Positions 43,107 to 52,631 of a stretch of DNA of 64,000 nucleotides are shown here, piece by piece; positions within the stretch are counted from its first letter, which is position 1, and every line of letters starts with the position of its first letter. The notes beneath the pieces were generated by a model that saw only the letters and a program-made list of their open reading frames with translations, did no database searches and was not told where the DNA came from. A program made the translations under genes and the position numbers. This stretch comes from Spirosoma sp. KCTC 42546 (GTDB lineage: Bacteria > Bacteroidota > Bacteroidia > Cytophagales > Spirosomataceae), in NCBI RefSeq assembly GCF_006965485.1, contig NZ_CP041360.1:4878501-4942500 (forward strand), given 5' to 3'.

Positions 43107-43370
43107 ATGCAAAATCCCGAATCACAGCTAATAAATAAACGATTTTTTCAGGCCATCGACGAGCTGGTCAGTCGGCGGGTGTTGCGCGGAAAAATCAGCT
43201 TTGCCACTAAGTACGAGCTAAACCCCGGCAACTTCTACCAGCTGCGCAAGAAACCGGTGAACGAGTTTCAGTTGTGCTATTTGACGTGGCTGGTGAGAGA
43301 TTTTGGGGTTAGTTCCCAGTGGCTGCTGACTGGGGAGGGGGAAATGTTCTCCAGGCGATTTAAGCAATAA
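43107..43370 (+). CDS. Small HTH-type regulator-like protein at the prophage edge
   Basis: The 87-residue protein is helical. The region FATKYELNPGNFYQLRKKPV resembles the recognition part of a phage-repressor HTH. The end DFGVSSQWLLTGEGEMF is the C-terminal pattern of many XRE-type regulators in Bacteroidota (GVSxxWLLTGxGxMF). It probably binds DNA and controls adjacent phage or host genes. It is the only rightward gene between tRNA-Leu and the tail module, and whether it belongs to the prophage is uncertain. Confidence 0.65.
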   Translation: MQNPESQLINKRFFQAIDELVSRRVLRGKISFATKYELNPGNFYQLRKKPVNEFQLCYLTWLVRDFGVSSQWLLTGEGEMFSRRFKQ

Positions 43371-43449
43371 AAAAACGATAACCTCAATATGGGCTACCGT
43401 TTCTGAACCTTCCTCTTTTTATAACCAATAAACAACTACTCTTCAGATT

Positions 43450-44094
43450 TTAACTCGTGGCGTCACGGGTAATTTCAATCCAGTCCTGTGCCCACTGTGT
43501 ACCACTGACCCACTTAAAATCAATGGTGTTCATGCCTGATTGCAGGGTGATATCATTGGACAGGGTTGCCGTTTTGCGGGTACCGTCATTACCCGTCATC
43601 GTAAAGTTGACCCAGCTACCCCCGTTAATTCGGTAGGCACCAATTCCCCCTTCAGACGTATTGGTCTGGTAGCGATGAACGAATTTAAAACCCGAAAGCG
43701 TCGCGCCCAGCGTGTTATTGACGTTATTATACGTCAGGTTGCCCGAACTATCGGTGATCGTACCCCGTACATTCTCATCACCAGGCGCATTGGTGTAGGA
43801 ACCCGCCCCGGTGGCAAGTTCGGCCTGCATGTGCCCCGTCGAAAAGGCCGGATAGGTCGTAGCCGGCGCATCGGGCATCTCCAGTGGGGGCACGGTATTG
43901 GCTTCAATGACGGCCCCGTTGGAAACGGTTATGGGGTGCGGATAGGTGCCTGACTTGATCGCATCGGCCATCGCCGTTCTGCCTTCCAGCGTTTTGGGAT
44001 AGATCTCGATATCCCGGTCCGTTTTGCCATCGTATAGGAACAGTCCCGTCAAATGGCTTTTAATGTTAACTTTTTGCAGCGCGACGTTTGGCAT
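43450..44094 (-). CDS. Phage tail-fibre-like protein with C-terminal CBM6-type domain
   Basis: From ATG 44094 (MPNVALQKVNI) the protein has 214 residues. The first 120 residues are of unknown type. The last 90 (FKFVHRYQTNTSEGGIGAYR, VNFTMTGNDGTRKTATLSND, then SGMNTIDFKWVSGTQWAQDW) follow the pattern of family 6-like carbohydrate-binding modules, which bind sugars through aromatic residues. As the last gene of the tail operon it could be a receptor-binding protein. It overlaps the preceding gene by 29 nt. Confidence 0.65.
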   Translation of the reverse strand: MPNVALQKVNIKSHLTGLFLYDGKTDRDIEIYPKTLEGRTAMADAIKSGTYPHPITVSNGAVIEANTVPPLEMPDAPATTYPAFSTGHMQAELATGAGSYTNAPGDENVRGTITDSSGNLTYNNVNNTLGATLSGFKFVHRYQTNTSEGGIGAYRINGGSWVNFTMTGNDGTRKTATLSNDITLQSGMNTIDFKWVSGTQWAQDWIEITRDATS

Positions 44095-47000
44095 AATGGG
44101 GTTGGTTTGATGGTTTCTGAATGCGAATGCCCAATGTTTTCTTTCGGTGTCGGCCCGTGCCCAGCGCCAGGCCCAGTAACAACAGGGGTAATCCATTCTG
44201 CGTTGGTCCCGACGGATTGCCCGATATCCATTCGATCTGGATCCGCTCACCCACCGAGGATGGATTCGTAGACAGACAGGGGTTACTGATGGTGAATTGC
44301 AGTTCATTGATAATGCCTTTCCATTCCGTCTTACTTGTCATGTTCCACTCAGCGGTGTGCCATTCGCCATCGGCCTCCAGATTCTGGGTCACCATGTAGT
44401 CACAGCTTACGTTATGGCCATCGGGATAGATCTGGGTAAAGGTGGCGGGTAAGGGATTGGGCGAAAAGTCAGCCTGCCGCGCCCGTCGCCATTTGAGGGT
44501 GATGGCTGGGTTGCTCCGATTATAGGTCACATACCGATAGCGCATGTACACTTTCTTATAATTTACCGCATCCCATGCCCCCACGGGTGAGCAGATCCGG
44601 CCGCCATCCTGCCAGGTCACATCCCAGTTACTACGCGCGGACTGATAACCCCCATCGGTCGCGTTGAACAGGCTCCACAGCTGCCGACCCGCCTGATTGA
44701 AGCGGTATTCAGGGGTGAGTGAGCGCCGGTTCTTGGTCAGATCGTAGGCCGCTTTCCGAACTTCGGCCAGCGTACCAATGACGTAGACTACCGAAAACTT
44801 GAAATCGATATTTTTATCCAGCATCAACTGCGGCTGCCAGGACATATAGGACCGGCCAAACCCCTCTCCATCGGCATAGTTGAACAGGCCGTCGTACTGA
44901 CCGATCTTAATGCTGGGCGTGGGCAGGATGATGCCAATGCCCCGACCTGTGTTATCATCCCCGCAAAACAGCCAGTTTTCCGTTACGAAATGAGATCCCT
45001 GGGTTTGTCCCGAATTTTCGGGCAACACAATCGAGCGGGACGGTGCGCCCGTATACGGGGCATCGCCATCGTACCAGTGCCATCTGCCCAGGCTCCCGTT
45101 GGCATGACCGGCGGGCAATTCCTGAAAGCGTGGGTATTGCTGAAAATTATCCCCCCCGTTACTCGAATTTCGATCCAGTTTCAGCCGGTACCAAACGCGG
45201 GTCATATTGCCCGTCTGATTCACCCACTTCTCCAGAATATCGCCCAGTTTGGTGCTTTGCCCTGTCGTTTCGTGGGTATTGGGGCCGTTCCACTGAGCCA
45301 TATCATTCTTGGTATAGTCGATGGTCTTACCCCCCACCGTTCCCCGGCCGTAGGCCAGCAGGGCTGAGCTCTGGGCGTTGATATCACCAATCTCCAGCGG
45401 GTTATCACCAATCTGCATGGAAAACCCATTGTAGGTCCAGGGGGCAGGGTTTCGATACCAAGCCGCCTGAAAACTCGACCCCAGATCAATGGTATTATTC
45501 TGGCGGCCCTCCTCATCCTTGCGGCCCGGAATGTAGCGCGGATTAGCGACCTGGTTGCGGCCAATGGTCTTATCCCATATACCCTGAATACCCCCCGCCA
45601 GCCCGTTACTGCCGTACGAGCCGGTTTTCAAGTTCAGGACCAGTTTCACCGTGTCCGACTCCTGCGCAACCGTATAGCTGCCCGGAATGCTGGTGGAGGC
45701 TAATGGCTCATACGAAAAATCACCCGCCAGATTTTCCGCTATCGAATTGCCGATCACGGCCGTGGTAGAGCCCGTACAGCCCGATACGGTGATGGTAGCT
45801 ACGGCCGTTTTAGGCGAACAGCCCGTTTTAGTGCTGGTTACCGTATAAGCATAGGGTCCGTTGGTGGTAGGCGCTACGGCAGTGACCGATTGACCCAGCG
45901 CCGAAAAGCCCGACCGTGCCCAGCTAAAGCCAAGACCCGTGGCGGCTGATCCCGAAACGGTGGAGGCTAATGTAAATGAATTACCACAACTAACGCTTAG
46001 ACTCGTAGCCGAAAGGGTATAGTTACACGACACGCCCGTACTGGCCACCATGGACAGTTCGGATTTGACCACCGCCGGGGGCGTCGGATGTGAGGAAATA
46101 ATGGCCTCCCGGTAATCCCCCCGCCAGGTGATGGTTTCGGATAGCAGGCTCTTGAACTGAAAATACAGATCTTTTGGCAACAGACCGACGGCCGCATCGG
46201 GCAGGCGGAACCATTCCACCCCCGCTTTTCTGCCCTTGATGCGAAACTCGTAGCCGGGCGTTACGGGGCCTGCGCCCTTATTGACCCAGAACGTCACGTC
46301 GGTGTAGCGATCGACATCCTGACAGGGCCACCACCAGTAGAGCCAAAGGGCCGGATGGCCATCTTTGACCGCAATGCCCCCCACGATAATGGGCTTTCGA
46401 TAAAACTGATCTTCGGGGGCCGGATTGCCATTGTTAAAGGTGCCCTGATTCTTGATCCAGAGCTTGGGTTGCACCATTTGCCAGGGCGTGTCGAATATCC
46501 AGTCGAGCAATTTGGCCCGGTGGAATCCCTTCGTGTACATCTCCACACTGGCCAGCGATTTGCCGCCCATATTGGCCCCCAGTGGCGCTTTGGGCCGCGT
46601 TTCAGACCACCCCCTGAGGTAATCCGAAAACAGATACATGCCGATGGCATCGGCTTCGGTCCAGTCGGGATTCAGGGGCCGGGCATTCAGCTGGGAAAAT
46701 TGGGCTTCGGTGGTACCAGTAGAGGCCGGCGAAATGCCCGATTCGCTTTCCGCATCAATTCGAAACTGACGAATGAAGCGGGCCGCGCCAAACCCGGTCA
46801 ACCGATCAGTTGACAGCGGCAAGTGTTTGCTACCCGCCCGAAAGAACCAGTTCGTATAATAACGGGCGAAAATGCCATAAAACTTAAGCTGGCTTTTGTA
46901 GGCATCCTCATTATAGAGGACCGTCGACTGGCCCGTAATGGTCGTATTGCGCACATCGGTTCGCCAGATCAGCCCGCCCGACGTGTTTTTCTTATATGTG

Positions 47001-48175
47001 CCATTGGGGTTTTTCTCAAATAAACTCTGCTCATCCCAGGTATGCTGAATGTAGGAGCCCACGCCCGCAAAGGCTTTGCCATCGCGGAACAGGGCCGCCA
47101 GATCGGTCGATGCGCCCAGGGGTACTGTTTGCGAACTACCCCGAAAGACCTCATCGACTGTATTCCAGGACATGTACCGGGGATAGCCCGTTGCGCCATC
47201 GATATTGTCAAAATTCGAGGGGTTGACATTGGTAATGTTGGCATGGTCCGACAGACCCGACTTCATGCCCGGCCCATTGACTTCCGACAACCGGATCAGT
47301 TCCTTGGTGATCCAGCCGACCTGATTGTACCACTGCTGGTAGTAGGAAATGCCGTTGTTACGCTCCTTGAATACCTCATGATTGACGCTGAAGTAATCCA
47401 CCCCACCGCCTTTCCAGTCGGCCTGCTGAAAGGTCTGGTACCAGTACTGGGCGTAGAGTTTGCAGGTTTCCTCATCGTCGATGAAGAGGTGTTGCCCCTC
47501 GAAATTGCCACTCCCGATGCCTGCCCAGTCGAGTAGTTTTTGCTTTCTGGGATCGCTATTGGATAAGGACTGTGCCGCATTATAGGCAGCCTGATAGTTG
47601 GCCATTTCCAGCGCCCGCTTGAACTGGGTGGGATAGGTATCCCCATCGTTCCAGTGCGCCGATTCGGACGTTCGGTTCCAGCCCCGGCTCATCAGGGTAT
47701 TATCATTCATATCCGAAAACAGGGTCCCCGGATAAATAATGATCTTACTGGCATGCGCCGTAAAGGGGGGAAACCGGTTATACAGCGCCGTCCCAAGGGC
47801 CGTCTGGGGAGCCATCGGGTAGTAATTTCCCAGTAGCCTCGGCACATTTCGAACGCTGTCAGTCAGCACCGGGGCCGGGGCCGAAACGACCGGATGCGAC
47901 TGGTAATCGGTACGCGTGTCGTAAAAATTATGGGTGTACTTACCCACAATGGACCCCAGTGAGGGATAGGGCGTAATGGGCAACGTACCGGTATTGACGG
48001 CCGTTAGAAACCCAATATCGCCCGCCTGGGTAAAGGGGTAGATTCGCTTATCGCGAAGGACCGTCTTTTTAACAACGGCCCCGTTGACCGTCGTGTTAAC
48101 GGGCTGAAAGACCAGGTTTTGCGACTGGGCCAGATAGGAGCCCAGCAGGAGCCAGAGAAGAACTAGTTTTTTCAT
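44066..48175 (-). CDS. Very large exported protein in the tail operon (1369 aa)
   Basis: Residues 1-18 are a clear signal peptide (MKKLVLLWLLLGSYLAQSQ). Residues about 20-720 have no family I can name, but are rich in Trp, Tyr and Asp, with segments such as GGGVDYFSVNHEVFKERN that recall glycan-active TIM barrels. An Ig/PKD-like module rich in Ser, Thr and Cys covers about 735-830. A beta-rich part follows to about 1320. The C-terminus ends with a hydrophobic stretch (GLPLLLLGLALG) and a basic cluster (RHRKK), like a membrane-sorting tail. The start overlaps the upstream gene by 4 nt (ATGA). Export signals are unusual in a phage tail protein, so it may be a host-surface or moron-type adhesin or hydrolase. 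Confidence 0.7.
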   Translation of the reverse strand: MKKLVLLWLLLGSYLAQSQNLVFQPVNTTVNGAVVKKTVLRDKRIYPFTQAGDIGFLTAVNTGTLPITPYPSLGSIVGKYTHNFYDTRTDYQSHPVVSAPAPVLTDSVRNVPRLLGNYYPMAPQTALGTALYNRFPPFTAHASKIIIYPGTLFSDMNDNTLMSRGWNRTSESAHWNDGDTYPTQFKRALEMANYQAAYNAAQSLSNSDPRKQKLLDWAGIGSGNFEGQHLFIDDEETCKLYAQYWYQTFQQADWKGGGVDYFSVNHEVFKERNNGISYYQQWYNQVGWITKELIRLSEVNGPGMKSGLSDHANITNVNPSNFDNIDGATGYPRYMSWNTVDEVFRGSSQTVPLGASTDLAALFRDGKAFAGVGSYIQHTWDEQSLFEKNPNGTYKKNTSGGLIWRTDVRNTTITGQSTVLYNEDAYKSQLKFYGIFARYYTNWFFRAGSKHLPLSTDRLTGFGAARFIRQFRIDAESESGISPASTGTTEAQFSQLNARPLNPDWTEADAIGMYLFSDYLRGWSETRPKAPLGANMGGKSLASVEMYTKGFHRAKLLDWIFDTPWQMVQPKLWIKNQGTFNNGNPAPEDQFYRKPIIVGGIAVKDGHPALWLYWWWPCQDVDRYTDVTFWVNKGAGPVTPGYEFRIKGRKAGVEWFRLPDAAVGLLPKDLYFQFKSLLSETITWRGDYREAIISSHPTPPAVVKSELSMVASTGVSCNYTLSATSLSVSCGNSFTLASTVSGSAATGLGFSWARSGFSALGQSVTAVAPTTNGPYAYTVTSTKTGCSPKTAVATITVSGCTGSTTAVIGNSIAENLAGDFSYEPLASTSIPGSYTVAQESDTVKLVLNLKTGSYGSNGLAGGIQGIWDKTIGRNQVANPRYIPGRKDEEGRQNNTIDLGSSFQAAWYRNPAPWTYNGFSMQIGDNPLEIGDINAQSSALLAYGRGTVGGKTIDYTKNDMAQWNGPNTHETTGQSTKLGDILEKWVNQTGNMTRVWYRLKLDRNSSNGGDNFQQYPRFQELPAGHANGSLGRWHWYDGDAPYTGAPSRSIVLPENSGQTQGSHFVTENWLFCGDDNTGRGIGIILPTPSIKIGQYDGLFNYADGEGFGRSYMSWQPQLMLDKNIDFKFSVVYVIGTLAEVRKAAYDLTKNRRSLTPEYRFNQAGRQLWSLFNATDGGYQSARSNWDVTWQDGGRICSPVGAWDAVNYKKVYMRYRYVTYNRSNPAITLKWRRARQADFSPNPLPATFTQIYPDGHNVSCDYMVTQNLEADGEWHTAEWNMTSKTEWKGIINELQFTISNPCLSTNPSSVGERIQIEWISGNPSGPTQNGLPLLLLGLALGTGRHRKKTLGIRIQKPSNQPHYAKRRAAKS

Positions 48176-48477
48176 GAATTTAAGGAATCGTTGGGTTGAC
48201 CGGGTTCGGTATCTCCGCCCTCAATAACGGGCTGACTAGGATCAAGTGAGAAGTTGCCTAGGGTCGAGCCGCCACCACCCGCGCAATCGCGCAGCTTCCA
48301 GCCACTAAACCCGGTAGCCAGTACGGGCCGGGTGGTGGTAACAGCGGCTTTTTTTTGCTCGTAGGTATACGTGTTGAACAGTGCCAGCGATTCATCACAG
48401 CTGAGCGCTTCGCCGTCGTAGGCCCAAATGACAACCGAGCCGTCGGGCTGGGTAAATTCTTTCGTTGCTTGTAGCAT
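48172..48477 (-). CDS. Small tail-operon protein, 101 aa
   Basis: The protein starts MLQATKEFTQPDGSVVIWAY and ends in a Gly/Asp/Pro-rich tail (GGGGSTLGNFSLDP...). Two cysteines (SCDES and RDCAGG) may pair. I do not recognise a family. It lies 5 nt after the 519-residue gene and overlaps the 1369-residue gene by 4 nt, so all are translated from one mRNA. A fibre-connector or chaperone role is a guess from position. Confidence 0.6.
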   Translation of the reverse strand: MLQATKEFTQPDGSVVIWAYDGEALSCDESLALFNTYTYEQKKAAVTTTRPVLATGFSGWKLRDCAGGGGSTLGNFSLDPSQPVIEGGDTEPGQPNDSLNS

Positions 48478-48482
48478 AGCGA

Positions 48483-50042
48483 TTAGGGGGCTAAGGTTAT
48501 TGCGTCATACCAGGGGCCAAAGCAGCCCTTCGATCCGTTGAAGCCGCCGGACAGTACCGGATAGCCTGCTTTGCGTGGCTGATCTTCCCATACCATCGTC
48601 CAGGCGTCGGGTTCGGCTTGCAGGGCATTCCAGATCTTAGCGGAGAGTTTCGCCGTTGAACTGCCCGTTTCTTCGTACTTGAGTCGCAGGTAGTACCAGG
48701 TGTTCAGGCTGGTCGCAAACGAAGCGGTCGGGCCAATCCCTACCCCGTTATGTACAAACTGGATGGTTACGGCATCTTTCAGGCCGAAGTAATAGCCGTC
48801 ACTAGCTGCTGACCCGTAGCGCAGACCAAGCCCCAGCCGGGAATCAGTGGTAAACGCCGTTGGTTTCAGCAGACAAAGCGCCTGATCAGCATTCAGCGAA
48901 TTCTGGGAGCCGCCCGTAGTAAACTGGAGCATCCGCTGGTCAGCCGAACTGGCCGTATTGGTCTGGCAGAGTTGCCCGGTGGACCAGCTCCACGTTCCCG
49001 CGCTACCGATGAAAGCATAGCCATCCGAGGGGCCTCCCTCTTCGGTAAAGAAATTAAAGCTGAAGTCGTTGGAGTGGGTTGCCCAGCTGGTATCGGCTAG
49101 CTGTCGGGCCTGCGCCCGGTTGATGGTCAGTTTGTGAATGTCCCAGATGGACTGGAAGGCCGAATCGGTATCACTGACCCAGATGTTGAGCACCTGATCG
49201 GATACACCAGATGCAACACTAATCCGGCGCAGGCCCGTACCCGCATCAAAACCGAAACTTACGCCCGTGGGCAAAGCCGCCACCGTCGTGGTTGCCAGAT
49301 CCACAACCTGACGAACGATCAGCGATTGCGAATCACCCGGATCGGAAAACAGATCCGCGTTCAGATCGTAGTGCTGATCCCCCGATGCCGTAATGAGCTG
49401 ATCGGCCTGATGGTGATTGACCGTCGGCACCGGGTTATCGGCTTCCCCTTCCCAGTCGGCGTCCAGAATTTCCACATCAATACTATCCCCGTCGGTGCCT
49501 TCCCAGTCGGCGTCCAGAATCTCCACGTCGATGCTGTCAACGGTTACCACGGGAATAGCCTCATAATCCACCGGATTGATGAATACCAATGTGGGTTCGG
49601 GTGTTACGACCGTATCGCAGGTGGCCATGAAGTCGCAAATGATCTTTTTGTAAGCCGGATTGGCCATGGCCTTGGTAAATAGAGTGACTAAGGCCAGGCC
49701 CACTTCGGTGTCGGTGGCGGCCGCAATGAGTTCGAATAGCGAACCAGTTCCAATGTCTACCTGCCCTCCGGGACTACCCGAAACGACCCGGTTCGATTCG
49801 GTAATCTCAAACGGAGCGACCAATACTTTCCCCAATGAGCCGGGCTCATTGTCTGGAATCAAAGCATTGCGGGCGTAGAGCCAGTAGAGAATCCCGGTTC
49901 GAAAATCACCGCCATCGGGGTCCATATTAAAAATCAGCTCCGCCGACCACTCGACCCAGGGTGTGAACAGGCCGTTCCGTTCGATTCGGTATTCCCAATC
50001 AGGCCCCGTGGCCGTGCCGGTGGGTACAAAGGAATAAATCAT
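48483..50042 (-). CDS. Phage tail/fibre protein with lectin-like C-terminal domain
   Basis: The protein has 519 residues. A beta-rich N-terminal part (about 1-160) is followed by a tandem 17-residue repeat DSIDVEILDADWEG(T/E). A cadherin/Ig-like segment then spans about 210-310 (LNADLFSDPGDSQSLIVRQV, GVSDQVLNIWVSDTDSAF). The C-terminal 190 residues follow a concanavalin/LamG-like pattern (SWSTGQLCQTN, LGLGLRYGSAASDGYYFGLK, NTWYYLRLKYEETGSSTAKL). Its start overlaps the tail hub gene by 4 nt. A structural or receptor-binding role in the tail tip is likely. Confidence 0.65.
   Translation of the reverse strand: MIYSFVPTGTATGPDWEYRIERNGLFTPWVEWSAELIFNMDPDGGDFRTGILYWLYARNALIPDNEPGSLGKVLVAPFEITESNRVVSGSPGGQVDIGTGSLFELIAAATDTEVGLALVTLFTKAMANPAYKKIICDFMATCDTVVTPEPTLVFINPVDYEAIPVVTVDSIDVEILDADWEGTDGDSIDVEILDADWEGEADNPVPTVNHHQADQLITASGDQHYDLNADLFSDPGDSQSLIVRQVVDLATTTVAALPTGVSFGFDAGTGLRRISVASGVSDQVLNIWVSDTDSAFQSIWDIHKLTINRAQARQLADTSWATHSNDFSFNFFTEEGGPSDGYAFIGSAGTWSWSTGQLCQTNTASSADQRMLQFTTGGSQNSLNADQALCLLKPTAFTTDSRLGLGLRYGSAASDGYYFGLKDAVTIQFVHNGVGIGPTASFATSLNTWYYLRLKYEETGSSTAKLSAKIWNALQAEPDAWTMVWEDQPRKAGYPVLSGGFNGSKGCFGPWYDAITLAP
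49447..49538. repeat. Internal 51-bp tandem duplication in the tail-fibre gene
   Basis: Positions 49447-49487 and 49498-49538 match closely, 51 nt apart. Differences are mostly at codon third positions, and the encoded 17-residue unit DSIDVEILDADWEG is the same. Confidence 0.8.
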
Positions 50043-51925
50043 AATAGAATTTTATGGCCCACGGCCTGTAGTTTCGCAATCAGTTGCTGCTTCAAATTGT
50101 CGGGCGTACCCTGAAATACATTTACCTCCAGCTTATGGCGTACCAGCTGATCATTGATCAGGGCCGTGTAACCCGGCGGCAGGGGCTGAATGCCCAGTGT
50201 GTAATTAGTCGCATGCGCCAGCGGTCGAAGCTGATTCTTGATGCTCTGATCGAGTTGCGCCTTGATTTGCTCCGGGGTCAGGGGCTTGGCGGCCACCGGA
50301 TCGGTGAGCCCATTGCCATTCAGCACCTTGACCACATCTTTCTGATGCGCCAGAATCCTAGCCAGTAAAGGCACTTTGGGCGCATCGCCCAGGGTGAGCG
50401 TATACTTATAAGGCCGGATGACGTCGCGCGTAAAACCGATGATTCTTATATATCGATCAATAGCCAGTTCCGTATCGACCAGGCGTATCTGATCGCCCAC
50501 GGCAAAGAAACTGGGCGGATTGTCGATTGGAACGGGTCCCGTATCCCCGGCTAGTTTCTGTAAATACATCTCGTCGATGGTGAGGCTGTATTCCACGGAA
50601 GGCGTACTATTTTCACGAAGCCACTGCATGCCCGCAGCGAGAAGTTGAGCCTCAGCCGCCTGTACATACTCATTCGGCATGATGATATCCGTCAGTACGT
50701 AGGTATCCCCAGCGGCAATCCGAAACGGTGAGCTTTCCACCGGATCCGGGAACACCTGCCCCCGTTCATCGGTGAAGGATTTGATCGTAAAGGTCTTGGT
50801 ACCTGCATCGAATTTGACCAGTTCAAAATCATAGCCCGCCAGACTACCCGTCTGAAAATGAACCTTCACTGACAGGCCCGGTACCAGATACTGATAATGG
50901 GGTATCTGTTGGCTATTCACCACATCATACCGGTCGATGGCGTGAGGGTTGAAGGGAATACTGGGGTCCGTGAAGGTTAACTGACCCGTTGCAGCCCCTA
51001 CGGTACCGGTGCGGTGCGGGTAGATTTCCTCGAATACCTGCGTTCCTTCGATCAGCCCAAACGCGTTCACCGCATCCAGATTCTGAATGTAGGAATCGTT
51101 CAGCGAGGAGGTACCCGAACCGGCGAACGGAAGTTGCAGCCGGGTAGCAAACCCCCGGTAGCCACTGGGCAGGTTTTTCGAACTACCAAATATGTATGCA
51201 CGGGTAACAAACGGTGTCTGAGAAACCGACCGGCGGCTTAGTTCATATAAACCCTTCCCCTGTCCATATTGAACTGTAAAATCCAGTACCTGCCCGGCCG
51301 GTTTGATGTGCAAAACCCGGTTGGGCGCATCGTTGGGCCGATATTCGATACTAAACTCCGTGCCCCATTCGGTGCATAAGCGTTGCAGCACCGACAGACA
51401 GTTCTCATTCTCGAAGGTGAGGTTTTTGGTCACCGTATCATCCCCATCAATGGGAGTGCCGACCGTGCCATTTTCATCCACTTCACCGGGTACCTGCACC
51501 GTGCCCAGCCCCCAGGCACCGCCGAATACGCGGGCCAGATTGGACATGAGGATGGTGGCGAAAAACTGAAGATTGCCCGTTAGTGAGAAACTAGACGACA
51601 GGCCATTGCCGTTCACCGCCGTATCAAAGAAAATAACCCGAAGCAGATGGTACTGTGGCCCCTCCAGTGACAAGTCGTATTCGAACTGATCCTCACCCAG
51701 TCGCTTCCAGGCAGGCAGTTGATTGACCGTGTACAGCTGACCATACACCGCTACCGTATCCCCAATGGAGATGCTAATGGGCGCATTGGACGTGGCCGTC
51801 AGGTTCACCGTATCTACGTTGAGCAGTTCGATCTTCTGTTCCCCCTTGGCGATGCCGCGTAAGGGAGATAGGCTAATCAGGGGATACTGGGGCCCGCCCG
51901 GTTTTATCAGTACAATCGGGACCAT
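50039..51925 (-). CDS. Phage tail hub/Tal-like protein
   Basis: The protein has 628 residues. Its N-terminal part (about 1-380) shows the hub features of siphovirus tail-associated proteins: a beta-barrel opening (VPIVLIKPGG, NLTATSNAPISISIGDTVAV), an ENENCLSVLQRLCTEWGTEF segment matching gp27/Tal hub helices, and a region FVTRAYIFGSSKNLPSGYRG typical of prophage endopeptidase-tail proteins. The C-terminal 100 residues are helical. No lytic motif was found. It overlaps the distal tail protein gene by 19 nt. It should close the tail tube end and hold the fibres. Confidence 0.75.
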   Translation of the reverse strand: MVPIVLIKPGGPQYPLISLSPLRGIAKGEQKIELLNVDTVNLTATSNAPISISIGDTVAVYGQLYTVNQLPAWKRLGEDQFEYDLSLEGPQYHLLRVIFFDTAVNGNGLSSSFSLTGNLQFFATILMSNLARVFGGAWGLGTVQVPGEVDENGTVGTPIDGDDTVTKNLTFENENCLSVLQRLCTEWGTEFSIEYRPNDAPNRVLHIKPAGQVLDFTVQYGQGKGLYELSRRSVSQTPFVTRAYIFGSSKNLPSGYRGFATRLQLPFAGSGTSSLNDSYIQNLDAVNAFGLIEGTQVFEEIYPHRTGTVGAATGQLTFTDPSIPFNPHAIDRYDVVNSQQIPHYQYLVPGLSVKVHFQTGSLAGYDFELVKFDAGTKTFTIKSFTDERGQVFPDPVESSPFRIAAGDTYVLTDIIMPNEYVQAAEAQLLAAGMQWLRENSTPSVEYSLTIDEMYLQKLAGDTGPVPIDNPPSFFAVGDQIRLVDTELAIDRYIRIIGFTRDVIRPYKYTLTLGDAPKVPLLARILAHQKDVVKVLNGNGLTDPVAAKPLTPEQIKAQLDQSIKNQLRPLAHATNYTLGIQPLPPGYTALINDQLVRHKLEVNVFQGTPDNLKQQLIAKLQAVGHKILL

Positions 51926-52560
51926 AACACAGTCAGGTTAGCTTTTGAGTGTTCAGTCAGCCGTTCCAACTCGCCGGCGATGATCAAATAATACGGTACG
52001 CCCGACGATCCGCCATAGGTATGGGAATAGCTCTGGTTAGCGCCAACGGCTTCTGTTACACTGCCATCCCCCCAGTGGAGTTTGATCGGCGTAACAACGG
52101 ACAGCGTGATCGTAGCGGTCGTACCCCCTGTACCAATCAGGACGTATTTGACCGGCTGGGGTTCGATCAGAATGAGCGTAAACTCGCCGATCATCACCCC
52201 ATCCCGCCATTCTTTCTTAATCGTTACACCCGCTTTACAATACACCTCAAAAACCAATGGCTTTCCCGTCACCGGCGTAAACTGAAGCCGCTGGGTACCG
52301 GATTTGACCAGTTCCGTGAGCAGGGCGTTTTGCTGGGTCAGGAAGTTATCGGCCGAACTAGCGACCATCCAGCAAGTCAGACGAATCTCTCTGGCCTCGT
52401 AGCGGGGGCGTGACAGATCCACTACCTGCCCATGGGCATCAGGCCAGTCGACCGCAAAGGGCTCTTTCAGGCTCAACCCATCGACAACGCCCTCCGAACT
52501 GGCCACTTTAATGCCCAGCTGGGAGAACAAAACGCCGTTGATCGAATAGTTTAAATTCAT
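51907..52560 (-). CDS. Distal tail protein (Dit-like) with PKD-like insert
   Basis: The protein has 217 residues. It opens MNLNYSINGVLFSQLGIKVA, and the first 135 residues carry the Dit-like pattern (REIRLTCWMVASSADNFLTQ, RLQFTPVTGKPLVFEVYCKA). Residues about 145-190 resemble a PKD-type beta sandwich (ITLSVVTPIKLHWGDGSVTE, then SYSHTYGG), which may bind sugars. It lies between the tape measure and tail hub genes, the normal place of Dit in siphophages. It forms the ring that connects the tube to the tip. Confidence 0.75.
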   Translation of the reverse strand: MNLNYSINGVLFSQLGIKVASSEGVVDGLSLKEPFAVDWPDAHGQVVDLSRPRYEAREIRLTCWMVASSADNFLTQQNALLTELVKSGTQRLQFTPVTGKPLVFEVYCKAGVTIKKEWRDGVMIGEFTLILIEPQPVKYVLIGTGGTTATITLSVVTPIKLHWGDGSVTEAVGANQSYSHTYGGSSGVPYYLIIAGELERLTEHSKANLTVLWSRLY

Positions 52561-52631
52561 CTGTTTACTAGCTAACTACTTCCATTACAAGTAGGTGAAG
52601 GATGCAAAACGAACGCCCTTCACCTGTATTT

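Noticed and set aside
47042..47536. Rightward open frames inside the 1369-residue gene
   Set aside because: The GC-rich region leaves few stop codons, so long shadow frames are expected; the sense frame has a signal peptide and coherent domains.
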